Shown one piece after another: positions 51,114 through 60,002 of a stretch of DNA of 64,000 nucleotides (the first letter of the stretch is position 1; every line of letters starts with the position of its first letter). Under the pieces are notes generated by a model. That model was given only the letters and a program-made list of their open reading frames with translations. It ran no database searches and was not told where the DNA came from. The stretch spans positions 6,588-70,587 of the forward strand of contig CAYYHG010000002.1 of assembly GCA_964471665.1 (NCBI GenBank). Reading direction: 5' to 3'. A program made the position numbers and the translations under genes. The DNA comes from SW-9-67-25 sp964471665. GTDB taxonomy: Archaea > Halobacteriota > Halobacteria > Halobacteriales > Haloarculaceae.

Positions 51114-52766
51114 ATGAGCACCGACAGCCCGGCAGACTCGGACGCGTTCGAGCGCGTCTGTGAGGAACTCGTCGAGCGCGTCCTCGAGGGCGACCTCGAC
51201 CGCGAGAACCTCGAGGACGCGAAGACCGAGGTCTGCGGAGCGCACGCCTCGCCGAAAGTCCCCAAAAACTCCGAACTGCTCGATTACGCGCCCCAGGAGC
51301 GGCGCGAAGAACTCGAGGAGGTCCTCCGGCGCAAGCCAGTCCGGACCGCCTCGGGCGTCTCCCCCGTGGCGATCATGACCTCGCCCCACCGGTGTCCACA
51401 CGGGAAGTGCCTCTACTGTCCGGGAGGGCCAGACTCGGAGTTCTCCAGCGCACAGAGCTACACCGGCCACGAACCGGCAGCGGCCCGCGGGAAACAGAAC
51501 GACTACGACCCCTACGGCCAGGTCACCCTGCGGCTGGAACAACTCCGGAAGATCGGCCACCCCGTCGACAAGGCCGAACTCATCCTGATGGGCGGAACGA
51601 TGACTGCCCGCAGCCACGACTACCAGGAGTGGTTCGTCAAGCGCGCCCTGGAGGCGATGAACGACTACGACCCCGAAAGCGTTCCCGACCCTGCCCAGGA
51701 CCGGAGTTTCGCCCAGGATCCCGACGAGTACGAGTTCCGGTACGTGGAGGACGTCATCGCGGAAAACGAGACCGCCGACGTCCGCAACGTCGCGACCACG
51801 TTCGAGACAAAACCCGACTGGTGTGACCCGGAACAGATCGACCGGATGCTCGCGCTGGGCGGGACGAAAGTCGAGGTCGGCGTCCAGACCACGTACGAGC
51901 GGATCAACCGCGAGATGCACCGCGGTCACGGCGTCCAGGCCTCCATCGACGCCAACCGACGCCTCCGGGACGCGGGCTTCAAAGTCGGCTTTCACATGAT
52001 GCCCGGCCAGCCCGGCATGTCCAGGGAGATGTGTCTGGAGGACTTCCGGCGGCTGTTCGAGCGCCAGGCCTACCGGCCCGACTATCTCAAGATCTATCCG
52101 ACGCTCGTGGTGGAGGGGACTGCCGTCTACGACTGGTGGCACCGCGACGAGTTCGAGCCACTCGGGAACGAGGAGGCCGCCGACCTCGTCGCGGAGATCA
52201 AGTCACTGATTCCCCGGTACACGCGCCTCCAGCGCGTCCAGCGGGACATCCCGGCCGACTTCATCGAGGGCGGCGTCTGGAAGTCGAACCTCCGGCAACT
52301 CGCCCGCCAGCGGATGGCCGACCACGGCTGGACCTGCGAGTGTATCCGGTGTCGGGAGGTCGGCCACAGCGACGGCGAGCCCCAGGACGTCACGCTGGAG
52401 GTCGACACCTACGAGGCCGCGTGTGGCACCGAACACTTCATCAGTTTCGAGGACCGCGACCGGGACCTCCTCGTGGGCTTTTGTCGCCTGCGGTTCCCGA
52501 ACGACCCCGTGCGCCGCGAGCTACAGGACGCGGCCGTGGTCCGCGAACTGCACGTCTACGGCAACGAGGTCGGCGTCGGCGAGGGAGCCGGCGACGGCCA
52601 CCAGCACCGGGGCTACGGCCGCCGACTCCTCGGGCGCGCGGAAGCGATCGCCGCCGACGCCGGCTTCGAGACGCTGGCCGTCCTCAGCGGGATCGGCGTC
52701 CGCCAGTACTACCGCGAGAAGCTCGGGTACAAACAGGACGGCCCGTACGTCTCCAAACGACTGTAG
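51114..52766 (+). CDS. elp3: tRNA uridine(34) carboxymethylation enzyme Elp3
   Basis: A 550-aa archaeal Elp3, a radical-SAM plus acetyltransferase enzyme that makes 5-carboxymethyluridine at the wobble base of tRNA. The Fe-S motif CPHGKCLYCPGGP (Cys-x4-Cys-x2-Cys) is near residue 94. GGTMTARSHDYQEWF, EVGVQTTYERINREMHRGH and GFHMMPGQPGMS follow. The C-terminal GNAT domain includes HQHRGYGRRLLGRAE near 498. Full family length. Directly after the DHH-like gene, hinting at a link to RNA or tRNA biology. Confidence 0.93.
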   Translation: MSTDSPADSDAFERVCEELVERVLEGDLDRENLEDAKTEVCGAHASPKVPKNSELLDYAPQERREELEEVLRRKPVRTASGVSPVAIMTSPHRCPHGKCLYCPGGPDSEFSSAQSYTGHEPAAARGKQNDYDPYGQVTLRLEQLRKIGHPVDKAELILMGGTMTARSHDYQEWFVKRALEAMNDYDPESVPDPAQDRSFAQDPDEYEFRYVEDVIAENETADVRNVATTFETKPDWCDPEQIDRMLALGGTKVEVGVQTTYERINREMHRGHGVQASIDANRRLRDAGFKVGFHMMPGQPGMSREMCLEDFRRLFERQAYRPDYLKIYPTLVVEGTAVYDWWHRDEFEPLGNEEAADLVAEIKSLIPRYTRLQRVQRDIPADFIEGGVWKSNLRQLARQRMADHGWTCECIRCREVGHSDGEPQDVTLEVDTYEAACGTEHFISFEDRDRDLLVGFCRLRFPNDPVRRELQDAAVVRELHVYGNEVGVGEGAGDGHQHRGYGRRLLGRAEAIAADAGFETLAVLSGIGVRQYYREKLGYKQDGPYVSKRL

Positions 52767-52778
52767 CCGGCACAACCA

Positions 52779-52788
52779 GTATAAACCC
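52779..52788 (+). promoter_or_regulatory. TATA box of the ACT-domain gene
   Basis: AGTATAAACC is centred about 28 nt before the ATG at 52811, a clear leaderless promoter. Confidence 0.7.
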
Positions 52789-52810
52789 CCCGCGCCCAAT
52801 TGTACCCCGA

Positions 52811-53314
52811 ATGTTCGAAGAGATAATGGAGAAGTTCTCGGACTCGCCGAGCCAGCAGCGGGTCATCCGGCTGCTCCTGGAGCGGGGGTTTTCGGTCAAC
52901 GACGAGGGGCGGGTCGTCTCGGGCGGGATCGAGATCCCCGACACCGGCATCGCCCGCGAGGTGGGCGTCGACCGTCGGGTGGTCGACGCGACGACCGACG
53001 CCATCCTGGCGGACGAGAACCTCCGGCCGATCTTCCAGAACATCTCCGCGATTCCCAGCCTGATGGATCTGGCACCGGTGCTGGACCTGACGGTGCTGAC
53101 CGTGGCCGTCGGGAACGCCGAGGAGTCGGGCATCGTCGCCACCGTCACGACCGCCATCGCGGAGCGTGACATCTCGATCCGGCAGGCGATCACCGAGGAT
53201 CCGGAGTTCACCGACGAACCGGTGTTGTACGTCATCACGGACGCCGAACTCCCCGGCGACCTCATCAACGAGATTCGTGCCATGGAGTTCGTCCGCCGGA
53301 TCGAACTGGTCTGA
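52811..53314 (+). CDS. ACT-domain amino-acid-binding regulatory protein
   Basis: A 167-aa protein. Residues 10-75 form a winged-helix-like segment (SQQRVIRLLLERGFSVND, IAREVGVDRRVVDATTDAIL). Residues 88-167 are an ACT-type domain (LTVLTVAVGNAEESGIVATVTTAIAERDISIRQA). This fits an archaeal amino-acid-sensing regulator. Target genes are unknown. Confidence 0.83.
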   Translation: MFEEIMEKFSDSPSQQRVIRLLLERGFSVNDEGRVVSGGIEIPDTGIAREVGVDRRVVDATTDAILADENLRPIFQNISAIPSLMDLAPVLDLTVLTVAVGNAEESGIVATVTTAIAERDISIRQAITEDPEFTDEPVLYVITDAELPGDLINEIRAMEFVRRIELV

Positions 53315-53344
53315 ACGGATGCAGCCTGCCTCTAGGAGCGAGCC

Positions 53345-53686
53345 GTGACCGACGCCCCGCCGGACTGTGGGCCCCACACCGTCGTCGTCGAGCACGCCGG
53401 GACCACGACGTCGCTGTCCGTCGACCACGGCCGCGTGCTGCGCGACGCCCTCCGGGCCGCCGGGATTTCGCCCCACAGCACCGCCGGCCGCCGGGTCAAC
53501 TGCGGCGGCCGTGGGCTCTGTGCGACCTGTGGCGTCCGGGTGGCGGACCCGCCCGACCCCGATCACTGGCACGACAGTCTGGCCGCCCGCTTCGGGTATC
53601 CGAGGCTGTCCTGTCAGCTCCGCGTGACCCGCGACATGCAGGTCCGGATCCCCGACAAGCGCGTCTGGGGCCGACGCGAGCGATGA
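53345..53686 (+). CDS. 2Fe-2S plant-type ferredoxin
   Basis: A 113-aa electron carrier. The cluster-binding pattern is CGGRGLCATCG near residues 54-64 with the fourth Cys in RLSCQLRV near 93. GTG start fixed by the short gap to the upstream gene. A candidate electron donor for oxygenases in this genome, for example the epoxidase that lacks a nearby PaaE, but there is no direct evidence. Confidence 0.85.
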   Translation: MTDAPPDCGPHTVVVEHAGTTTSLSVDHGRVLRDALRAAGISPHSTAGRRVNCGGRGLCATCGVRVADPPDPDHWHDSLAARFGYPRLSCQLRVTRDMQVRIPDKRVWGRRER

Positions 53687-53736
53687 CAGCGACGGGAACC
53701 GAACGAAATTAGGCCGGCGGTGTTCGTCCACCGTTC

Positions 53737-54237
53737 ATGGGGAAAGTAAACGAAGGTGACCTCGAGTGGACCGACATCGAACAGGGCGGAATGTGTCTCA
53801 GGCGCAAACAGCTCGGCGAGGCGGCCGACGGCGAGGCGCTCGGGTGTAGCCTCTACGAACTGCCGGCCGGAGAGCAGGCCTGGCCGTACCACTACCACAC
53901 CGCAAACGAGGAGGCGCTGTACGTCCTCTCGGGGTCGGGTACGCTCCGACTCGACGGGGAGTCGACGCCCCTGGAGGCGGGCGACTACGTGGCGTTGCCC
54001 GCCGACGAGCGCGGCGCCCACAGAGTCGTCAACGACTCCGGGGGGTCGCTGACATACCTGGCCGTCTCGACGATGGACGAACCGGACGTCACCGTCTATC
54101 CCGACTCGGAGAAGTTCGGCGTGTTCGTCGGATCGCCGCCCGGCGGACGCGAGGGCCGCTCCCTGCACGGGTACTACCGCCGCGACGACGATGTCGGGTA
54201 CTGGACGGACACGGCGTCCAGCCGCGAGGAGAGCTAG
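53737..54237 (+). CDS. Cupin-domain protein
   Basis: A 166-aa single cupin. YHYHTANEEALYVLSGSGTL holds motif 1 (His, His, Glu) near residues 51-70, and ADERGAHRVVND gives motif 2. Larger than the cupins at 0.5 and 42 kb, with a C-terminal extension ending in VGYWTD. Its stop overlaps by 3 bases the stop of the convergent Fe-S assembly gene. Function unknown. Confidence 0.82.
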   Translation: MGKVNEGDLEWTDIEQGGMCLRRKQLGEAADGEALGCSLYELPAGEQAWPYHYHTANEEALYVLSGSGTLRLDGESTPLEAGDYVALPADERGAHRVVNDSGGSLTYLAVSTMDEPDVTVYPDSEKFGVFVGSPPGGREGRSLHGYYRRDDDVGYWTDTASSREES

Positions 54238-54602
54238 GTCCGGAAGCTCTCGCCACAGCCACACTCGCTGACGACGTTGGGGTTCTCGATGTGGAACCCG
54301 GCGCCCTGGAGGCCACCCTCGTACTCGAGCCGCGAGCCCTCGATGTACTTCATGCTGGCCGGGTCGACGAACACGCGCAGGCCGTGGTGTTCGGTGACGG
54401 TGTCGTCGTCGTCGGGTTCGGTGTCGAACCGCATCCCGTAGGAGAGGCCGGCACAGCCACCCTGCTGGACGAACAGACGCAGTCCGCCGACGTCGACGTC
54501 CATGCCTTCGCCTTCCATCAGTGCCAGTGCCTCTTCGGCGGCCTGTTCGTTCACCAAGACGGCTGTGCTCTTCTGACTGTGTTCCTCGGCAGTGCTGCTC
54601 AT
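54234..54602 (-). CDS. IscA/ErpA-type iron-sulfur carrier
   Basis: A 122-aa A-type carrier that delivers Fe-S clusters to target proteins. The three cluster Cys are in FVQQGGCAGLSYGM and the C-terminal SECGCGESF. LRLFVQQGG, VFVDPASMKYIEGSRLEYE and FHIENPN are standard family segments. Start chosen at MSSTAEEH; the longer in-frame extension is noisy. Convergent with the cupin gene. Confidence 0.88.
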   Translation of the reverse strand: MSSTAEEHSQKSTAVLVNEQAAEEALALMEGEGMDVDVGGLRLFVQQGGCAGLSYGMRFDTEPDDDDTVTEHHGLRVFVDPASMKYIEGSRLEYEGGLQGAGFHIENPNVVSECGCGESFRT

Positions 54603-54861
54603 GGCTGTTTGCAGTGCGCCCACGGTGTTAACACTTTGCAACAGGGGGTACCTTCCGACCGCTCTGGAGGAGACGGGATCGCTTCGCGGAGCTTCGCGGA
54701 GTTTCCCGGTCGTCACCACGGCGTCCGCGTACTCGTCCTGGCCGCTCCGCGAGTTCGTCGAACCCGGACCCGCACGGCCGTCGCGTTCCAGCCCGCCGGA
54801 TCTGGACCCCGGCGATCCACACCAAATATTTTGGGCACAATCGTATTCCCCAGTCCACCCA

Positions 54862-54871
54862 TACTATAATT
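54862..54871 (+). promoter_or_regulatory. TATA box of the 49-aa zinc-ribbon gene
   Basis: TACTATAATT ends 28 nt before the ATG at 54900, a near leaderless geometry. Confidence 0.6.
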
Positions 54872-54899
54872 GCCGGCAGAGGGACGCCGGCCGTTCACG

Positions 54900-55049
54900 A
54901 TGCCCGAGTGTAAACACTGTGGTTCGCACGTCTCCGATCGATTCGCCCGCGTCTTCGCCGACGAGCGCGGCCAGGTCCACGCCTGTCCGAGCTGTTCGGC
55001 CAACGCCGGAATTGCCGAAGTTGCGAGACAGCGCGCCCGAGAAGTATGA
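54900..55049 (+). CDS. Tiny CPxCG-type zinc-ribbon protein
   Basis: A 49-aa protein. MPECKHCGSHVSDRFARVFADE and ACPSCSANAG give two zinc knuckles, followed by a helical basic tail EVARQRAREV. Closely related in layout to the 52-aa protein at 46.3 kb. Function unknown. Confidence 0.78.
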   Translation: MPECKHCGSHVSDRFARVFADERGQVHACPSCSANAGIAEVARQRAREV

Positions 55050-55150
55050 CAGCATAATTTCCGCGGACCCCACCTCCCGGATCAATCCTTACCACCCTGC
55101 GACCGCCGGTGACGGGGAGTTTTTTGTGGGCCCGCCGTGCAAGGATGTAC

Positions 55151-56539
55151 ATGGACGAGACGGGTGGCGACGGAATCGAGTTCGGTACCGACGGCTGGAG
55201 AGCGACGCTCTCTGAGTTTACGACGACACGCGTTCGGATGGTCGGCCAGGGAGTCGCGGCCCATCTCGACGACGAGGAGCGGCGCGGTCCCGTCGCCGTG
55301 GGCTACGACGCCCGCTCGCACTCGCGGGGGTTCGCGGAGGAACTCGCGCGGGTGCTCGCTGCGAACGGTCGTGACGTGACCATGGCCAAGCGTGACTGTC
55401 CGACGCCGGTCCTCGCCTGGACTGTCACCGAGGGCGACTACGTCGGCGGGGTGATGGTCACGGCCTCGCACAACCCACCCGAGTACAACGGCGTGAAGTT
55501 CCTCCAGCACGACGGAACGCCAGCGCTGCCGGCGGTCACAGAGGCCATCGAGGAACGCCTCGACGAACCCGATCCGGACCCCGACGGGGAGTACGGCAGC
55601 GTGACAGAGAAGGACCTCGTGACGCCGTTCAGCGACCACGCCGTCGACTTCGTGGACGTGGACATCGACGGACTGCAGGTGGCCTACGACGCGATGCACG
55701 GCAGCGGCCGCGGTGTCACCGACGCGCTGCTCAGGCGCGGGGGCGCGACCGTCGACCGGCTGCGGTGCACACGCGAGGCCGATTTCGGCGGCACGCCACC
55801 CGAGCCGGTTCCAGAGCACGCTGGCGAACTGGAGGAGCGAGTCACCGCCGGGGACGCGGCGCTGGGGTTCATCAACGACGGCGACGCCGACCGGCTCGGT
55901 GTCGTGACGCCCGGCCGGGGCTTTCTCGACCCGAACGTCTATCTCGCCGTGCTCTACGAGTATCTCCTCGAATCGGACGGGGGTGACGTCGTGCGGACGG
56001 TGTCGACGAGCAGCCTCGTCGACCGCGTCGCGGCGGCCCACGGCCAGGCCGTCCACGAGACCGCCGTTGGCTTCAAGTGGGTGGCCGAGGCGATGGGCGA
56101 CCACGACGCCCGCTGTGGCGGCGAGGAAAGCGGCGGGTACGGCGTGGCCGCACACCTCCGGAACAAGGACGGTGTTCTCCTGGCGCTCCTGACGGCGGCC
56201 GCCGAGGCCGAACGCCCGCTGGACGACCGCGTCGACGACCTGCTGGCCGCCCACGGCGGGGTCGTCCAGGAGCGGGTGAGCGTCGACTGTCCCGACGACC
56301 GCAAGGGACCGGTCCTCGAGAACCTCGAGACAGCCCTCCCCGGGACGCTCGCGGGCGTCGACGTCGCGGACGTGACCACGGTCGACGGGTTCAAGATCAC
56401 TCTGGCCGACGACACCTGGGTCCTCGTCCGTCCCTCGGGGACAGAACCGAAACTCCGCGTCTACGCCGAGGCCACCACCGACGACCGCGTCGCGGACCTG
56501 CTCGCCGCTGGTCGGGATCTCGTCGAACCGCTGGTGTGA
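55151..56539 (+). CDS. Phosphoglucomutase/phosphomannomutase family protein
   Basis: A 462-aa alpha-D-phosphohexomutase. FGTDGWRATLSEFT near residue 9-22, active-site Ser in VTASHNPPEYNGVKF near 103, metal loop NDGDADRLG near 242, sugar loop GGEESGGYG near 323 and phosphate loop RPSGTEPKLRVY near 430. A different lineage from the GlmM-type gene at 45 kb, so the two probably serve different sugars. An ATG two codons upstream (55145) is an equal alternative; a TTTTTTG element about 27 nt upstream fits both. Confidence 0.9.
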   Translation: MDETGGDGIEFGTDGWRATLSEFTTTRVRMVGQGVAAHLDDEERRGPVAVGYDARSHSRGFAEELARVLAANGRDVTMAKRDCPTPVLAWTVTEGDYVGGVMVTASHNPPEYNGVKFLQHDGTPALPAVTEAIEERLDEPDPDPDGEYGSVTEKDLVTPFSDHAVDFVDVDIDGLQVAYDAMHGSGRGVTDALLRRGGATVDRLRCTREADFGGTPPEPVPEHAGELEERVTAGDAALGFINDGDADRLGVVTPGRGFLDPNVYLAVLYEYLLESDGGDVVRTVSTSSLVDRVAAAHGQAVHETAVGFKWVAEAMGDHDARCGGEESGGYGVAAHLRNKDGVLLALLTAAAEAERPLDDRVDDLLAAHGGVVQERVSVDCPDDRKGPVLENLETALPGTLAGVDVADVTTVDGFKITLADDTWVLVRPSGTEPKLRVYAEATTDDRVADLLAAGRDLVEPLV

Positions 56540-56562
56540 GACGGCTCGTACTGCCGGCAGTA

Positions 56563-56973
56563 TCACCGTCGACCGCGGTATCGGCCGTCCCCGAGCGGTC
56601 GGATGTCGAACCCCAGCGACTCCCAGAACGGTCGGACCCCGGGATCGAACTCGGCGACGAGACGTTCCCGTCGCTCGACAGCGGACGCGACGAGTGCGGT
56701 TCCGACACCCTGATCGCGCCGCCGGCGCCGGACTGCGACCGCCGTGATCCGGTCGCCGACCAGGACGAGCGCGCCGAGGACCCGTCCGTCAGCGGGGTTC
56801 CCGCCGCTCGCTCCATCCTCGCCAGCGACTGCCACGAGCACGCCTCCGCTGTCGAGTGCGCGCCTGATCCGTCCGGCGTCGGTCGCAAGCGCGCCGCCGT
56901 CGAGGACGTTCAACACGTCTGGCAGTTCCGGCACGGTCGCCTCGCGGACCACCAGGCCGTCGGGACCGGTCAC
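56563..56973 (-). CDS. GNAT-family N-acetyltransferase
   Basis: A 136-aa GNAT domain. LVVREATVPELPDVLNVLDGG at the start and VRRRRRDQGVGTALVASAVERRERLV as the acetyl-CoA loop, then PFWESLGFDI. GTG start overlaps the upstream redoxin stop (GTGA), which sets both the start and an operon. The acceptor is unknown. Confidence 0.82.
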   Translation of the reverse strand: MTGPDGLVVREATVPELPDVLNVLDGGALATDAGRIRRALDSGGVLVAVAGEDGASGGNPADGRVLGALVLVGDRITAVAVRRRRRDQGVGTALVASAVERRERLVAEFDPGVRPFWESLGFDIRPLGDGRYRGRR

Positions 56974-57347
56974 GCTCTGTCGTCCTCCAGCAGGCCGTCG
57001 AGCGCGTCGAGGACGTCCTCGACAGAGGGACGGTCGAACGACTCGCCGGCCGCGGCGTCCGGGTCCGCCAGCAGGGGGTACGGCAGGTCGTAGCTCTCCT
57101 GCCAGGACTGGATCTTCTCGCGGGGTTCGGGGACAATCGAGACGACTTCGGCGCCGCGGTCGCGGAACTCCTCGTAGCGGTCGGCGACCTGCTGGACCTG
57201 CGTGCGGCAGTTCGTACACAGGTGGTCGCGCTGGAGGTACACGACGACGAAATCGTGGTCCTCGACGAGATCCGAAAGGGCGAGCGGATCGGGACCCGGG
57301 CCGACGTTGGCCAGCGAGAAGTCGATCGAGTTGCGTGTCTCGGCCAT
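56970..57347 (-). CDS. Redoxin-domain protein (AhpC/TSA-like)
   Basis: A 125-aa thioredoxin-fold protein. DHLCTNCRTQVQQVADRYEEF gives a CxxC redox pair near residues 44-47, and EVVSIVPEPREKIQSW with LADPDAAAGESF follow the peroxiredoxin-like fold. Short for a full peroxiredoxin, so a thiol reductase or oxidant-defence role is possible. It is divergent from hemB, 76 nt away. Confidence 0.82.
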   Translation of the reverse strand: MAETRNSIDFSLANVGPGPDPLALSDLVEDHDFVVVYLQRDHLCTNCRTQVQQVADRYEEFRDRGAEVVSIVPEPREKIQSWQESYDLPYPLLADPDAAAGESFDRPSVEDVLDALDGLLEDDRA

Positions 57348-57390
57348 GTCACCCGTAGGTCGCGGCGGACCGTCTACCTTACGAGAGCGA

Positions 57391-57403
57391 CACGGCTTTT
57401 TGT
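57391..57403 (+). promoter_or_regulatory. TATA-like element of hemB
   Basis: CGGCTTTTTGTCG lies about 21-33 nt before the ATG at 57424. The same GGCTTTTTGTCG-type element precedes other genes here. Confidence 0.45.
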
Positions 57404-57423
57404 CGGCACACGTATGCCGGGGC

Positions 57424-58404
57424 ATGGACCTGACACGGCGACCACGTCGCCTGCGGACGGACGGCGTCCGGGAACTGGTGTGCGAGACCGACCTCTCGGC
57501 GTCGGATCTGGTCGCGCCCATCTTCGTGGACGCGACGACAGACGAGCGCCGGCCCATTCCCTCGATGCCGGGCCACGAGCGCGTTCCCGTCCCGGAGGCC
57601 GTCTCCCGGGTCCGGGAGGTCGAGGAGACGGGCGTCGGGGCCGTCATCGTCTTCGGCGTTCCCGAGTCCAAGGACGACCGCGGCACGCGCGCCTGGGCCG
57701 ACGATGGCGTCGTCCAGCGGGCGGTCCGGGCAATCGCGGCCGAGACCGACATCTACGTCATCACCGACGTCTGTCTGTGCGAGTACACCAGCCACGGCCA
57801 CTGCGGGATACTGGAAGACGACGCCGCCGGAGATTCGACCCTCACCGTCCGGAACGACGAGACGCTCGAACTGCTCGGGCGGACCGCCACCACCCACGCC
57901 GAGGCCGGCGCCGACATGGTCGCGCCCTCGGGGATGATCGACGGGATGGTGGGCGCCATCCGCAACTCGCTGGACGCCGCGGGCTTTGCCGACGTTGCGA
58001 TCATGAGTTACGCCGCGAAGTACGAGTCGGCCTTCTACGGCCCGTTCCGGGACGCGACAGACGGTGCCCCCGCCTTTGGCGACCGGCGTCACTACCAGAT
58101 GGATCCCGCGAACGCGCGCGAGGCTGTCCGTGAGGTCGCACTCGACGTCGAACAGGGCGCCGACGTGTTGATGATCAAGCCCGCCCTGCCCTACCTCGAC
58201 GTCGTCGGAGACGTCCGTCGGGAGTTCGACCTGCCCGTCGCGGCGTACAACGTCTCCGGGGAGTACGCGATGTTGCACGCGGCCGCCGAGAAGGACTGGC
58301 TCGACCTCGAGGCGGTGGCCCACGAGGCCCTGCTGTCCATCAGACGGGCCGGCGCCGACCTGATCGTGACGTACTTCGCGGAGGACCTGGCCGACCGGCT
58401 CTGA
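57424..58404 (+). CDS. hemB: Delta-aminolevulinic acid dehydratase (porphobilinogen synthase)
   Basis: A 326-aa enzyme joining two aminolevulinate molecules into porphobilinogen, for heme, cobalamin and F430-type tetrapyrroles. Zinc-binding CLCEYTSHGHCG near residue 118-129. Active-site Lys in IMSYAAKYESAFYGPFRDA near 200 and MIKPALPYLD near 250. The length matches the family. hemL, the step before it, lies 2.1 kb downstream beyond amtB-glnK. Confidence 0.95.
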   Translation: MDLTRRPRRLRTDGVRELVCETDLSASDLVAPIFVDATTDERRPIPSMPGHERVPVPEAVSRVREVEETGVGAVIVFGVPESKDDRGTRAWADDGVVQRAVRAIAAETDIYVITDVCLCEYTSHGHCGILEDDAAGDSTLTVRNDETLELLGRTATTHAEAGADMVAPSGMIDGMVGAIRNSLDAAGFADVAIMSYAAKYESAFYGPFRDATDGAPAFGDRRHYQMDPANAREAVREVALDVEQGADVLMIKPALPYLDVVGDVRREFDLPVAAYNVSGEYAMLHAAAEKDWLDLEAVAHEALLSIRRAGADLIVTYFAEDLADRL

Positions 58405-58691
58405 CTTGTGCGCGCGGCCGAATCCGGGCGGAACCGCCGGTCGACAATCGTTCGAAAATTGACCGGACGATCGTCCGATCGCTGGACGATTTACAACCTT
58501 ATATCGATAATATTCTACTGGATTTCGAGCATTCGTCTATATATACCGCATTATATCCATCATTGTAAAGCAAACCCTTATGTGCTTCCCTTGCGGTAGC
58601 CTTTCCCGTACGAGACAAAACGATATCACAGGCAAATCGAAGAAAAGTGGACAATCAATAATCAACAGAAACCAAAATACAGACATCAACA
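58405..58691. promoter_or_regulatory. AT-rich control region of amtB with a 14-bp palindrome
   Basis: A 287-bp gap that is far AT-richer than its flanks. CGGACGATCGTCCG (58464-58477) is a perfect palindrome, followed by a second GGACGAT. Several TATA-like runs lie at 58500-58560 (TATATCGATAA, CTATATATACC). If transcription starts after these, the mRNA would have a leader of about 100 nt, unusual in this window. Candidate nitrogen-regulated promoter. Confidence 0.55.
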
Positions 58692-60002
58692 ATGAGCGTT
58701 CTGTTACAGATCGATCCGGCAGTGCTGGCAGAGAGTATCAACAACACGTGGATACTGGTCGTCTCGTTCCTGATCTTCTTCATGCACGCGGGCTTCGCGA
58801 TGCTGGAGGCGGGGCAGGTACGGTCGAAGAACGTGGCCAACCAGCTGACGAAGAACCTGCTGACCTGGAGCGTCGGCGTGACGGTCTTTTTCCTGATCGG
58901 CGCGGGCGTCTCCAGTCTCGTCGGCGGGGGCGGCTTCGCGGCGCCGTGGATGGGCGAGGCGTCGGGGTACGTCGGCTGGCTGTACGGTGCCGTCTTCGCG
59001 ATGACGGCGGCGACGATCGTCTCCGGGGCCGTGGCCGGCCGCGCGAAACTGCGGGCGTACGTGGCGTACACGTTCCTGCTCGCGGCGGTCATCTACCCGG
59101 TGGTGACCGGCATCACGTGGGCCGGCGCCTACGTCGAGTTCGGCGGGGTGGCGTTCCACGACTTCGCCGGCGGCATGATCGTCCACGGCATGGGCGGCAT
59201 CGCCGGCCTCACCGCGGCGTGGGTGCTGGGCCCGCGGATGGGACGGTTCGGCGAGGACGGCAGCGTGAACGTCATCCCCGGTCACTCGCTGACCTTCGCA
59301 GTCCTGGGGACGCTGATCCTCGCGTTCGGCTGGTACGGCTTCAACGTCGGGACGGCGGCTATCTGGGACGTCGAGGGCGGAGTGTTCGCGTTCGACACGC
59401 TCGGCCGCGTCGCGATGGGTACGACGATCGCAATGGGGTCGGGTGCGATGGGCGCCGGCCTCGTCGCCTGGCTCAAGACGGGCAAGGTCGACACCCTCTA
59501 CGTCGCTAACGGGCTGCTGGCCGGGCTTGTCGGGATCACCGCGATCCCCGATACGACTGTCTGGTGGGGCGCGTTCCTCGTGGGCGGCCTCGCTGGCGCA
59601 CAGCTCCCGGTCGTCTTCGAGCTGACGGAGAAAATCGGCGTCGACGACGTCTGTGCGGTCTTCCCGGTCCACGGCAGTGCGGGTGTCCTCGGGACGCTGC
59701 TGTTCCCCTTCGTCGCCGTCCCGAGCGCGCTCGAAGCCAGCGTCGTCACCCACTTCATCACGCAGCTGATCGGCGTCGTCGCCATTGCGGCCTGGACGGT
59801 CCTGGCGACTGCCCTGGTCTGGTACGTGCTGAAAGTGGCAGGCCAGGCCCGCGTCAGGCCCGAACACGAGCAGGAGGGGCTGGACCTCAGCGAGCACGGG
59901 GTCGAGACCTACCCCGAGTTCGGCGGCGAAGACACCGTGATGGCCGACGGCGGTGCCACCTACTCGATGGCCGACGAGTCGGGGGTGCTGGACGATGACT
60001 GA
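58692..60002 (+). CDS. amtB: Ammonium transporter (Amt/MEP family)
   Basis: A 436-aa membrane protein with about 11 transmembrane helices. Family segments: FFMHAGFAMLEAGQVRSKN near residue 29-47, GVAFHDFAGGMIVHGMGG with the first pore His, GWYGFNVGTA, and VFPVHGSAGVLG with the second pore His. Cytoplasmic C-terminal tail of about 50 acidic residues, a PII docking area. It overlaps glnK by 8 nt, the standard pairing. Confidence 0.95.
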   Translation: MSVLLQIDPAVLAESINNTWILVVSFLIFFMHAGFAMLEAGQVRSKNVANQLTKNLLTWSVGVTVFFLIGAGVSSLVGGGGFAAPWMGEASGYVGWLYGAVFAMTAATIVSGAVAGRAKLRAYVAYTFLLAAVIYPVVTGITWAGAYVEFGGVAFHDFAGGMIVHGMGGIAGLTAAWVLGPRMGRFGEDGSVNVIPGHSLTFAVLGTLILAFGWYGFNVGTAAIWDVEGGVFAFDTLGRVAMGTTIAMGSGAMGAGLVAWLKTGKVDTLYVANGLLAGLVGITAIPDTTVWWGAFLVGGLAGAQLPVVFELTEKIGVDDVCAVFPVHGSAGVLGTLLFPFVAVPSALEASVVTHFITQLIGVVAIAAWTVLATALVWYVLKVAGQARVRPEHEQEGLDLSEHGVETYPEFGGEDTVMADGGATYSMADESGVLDDD

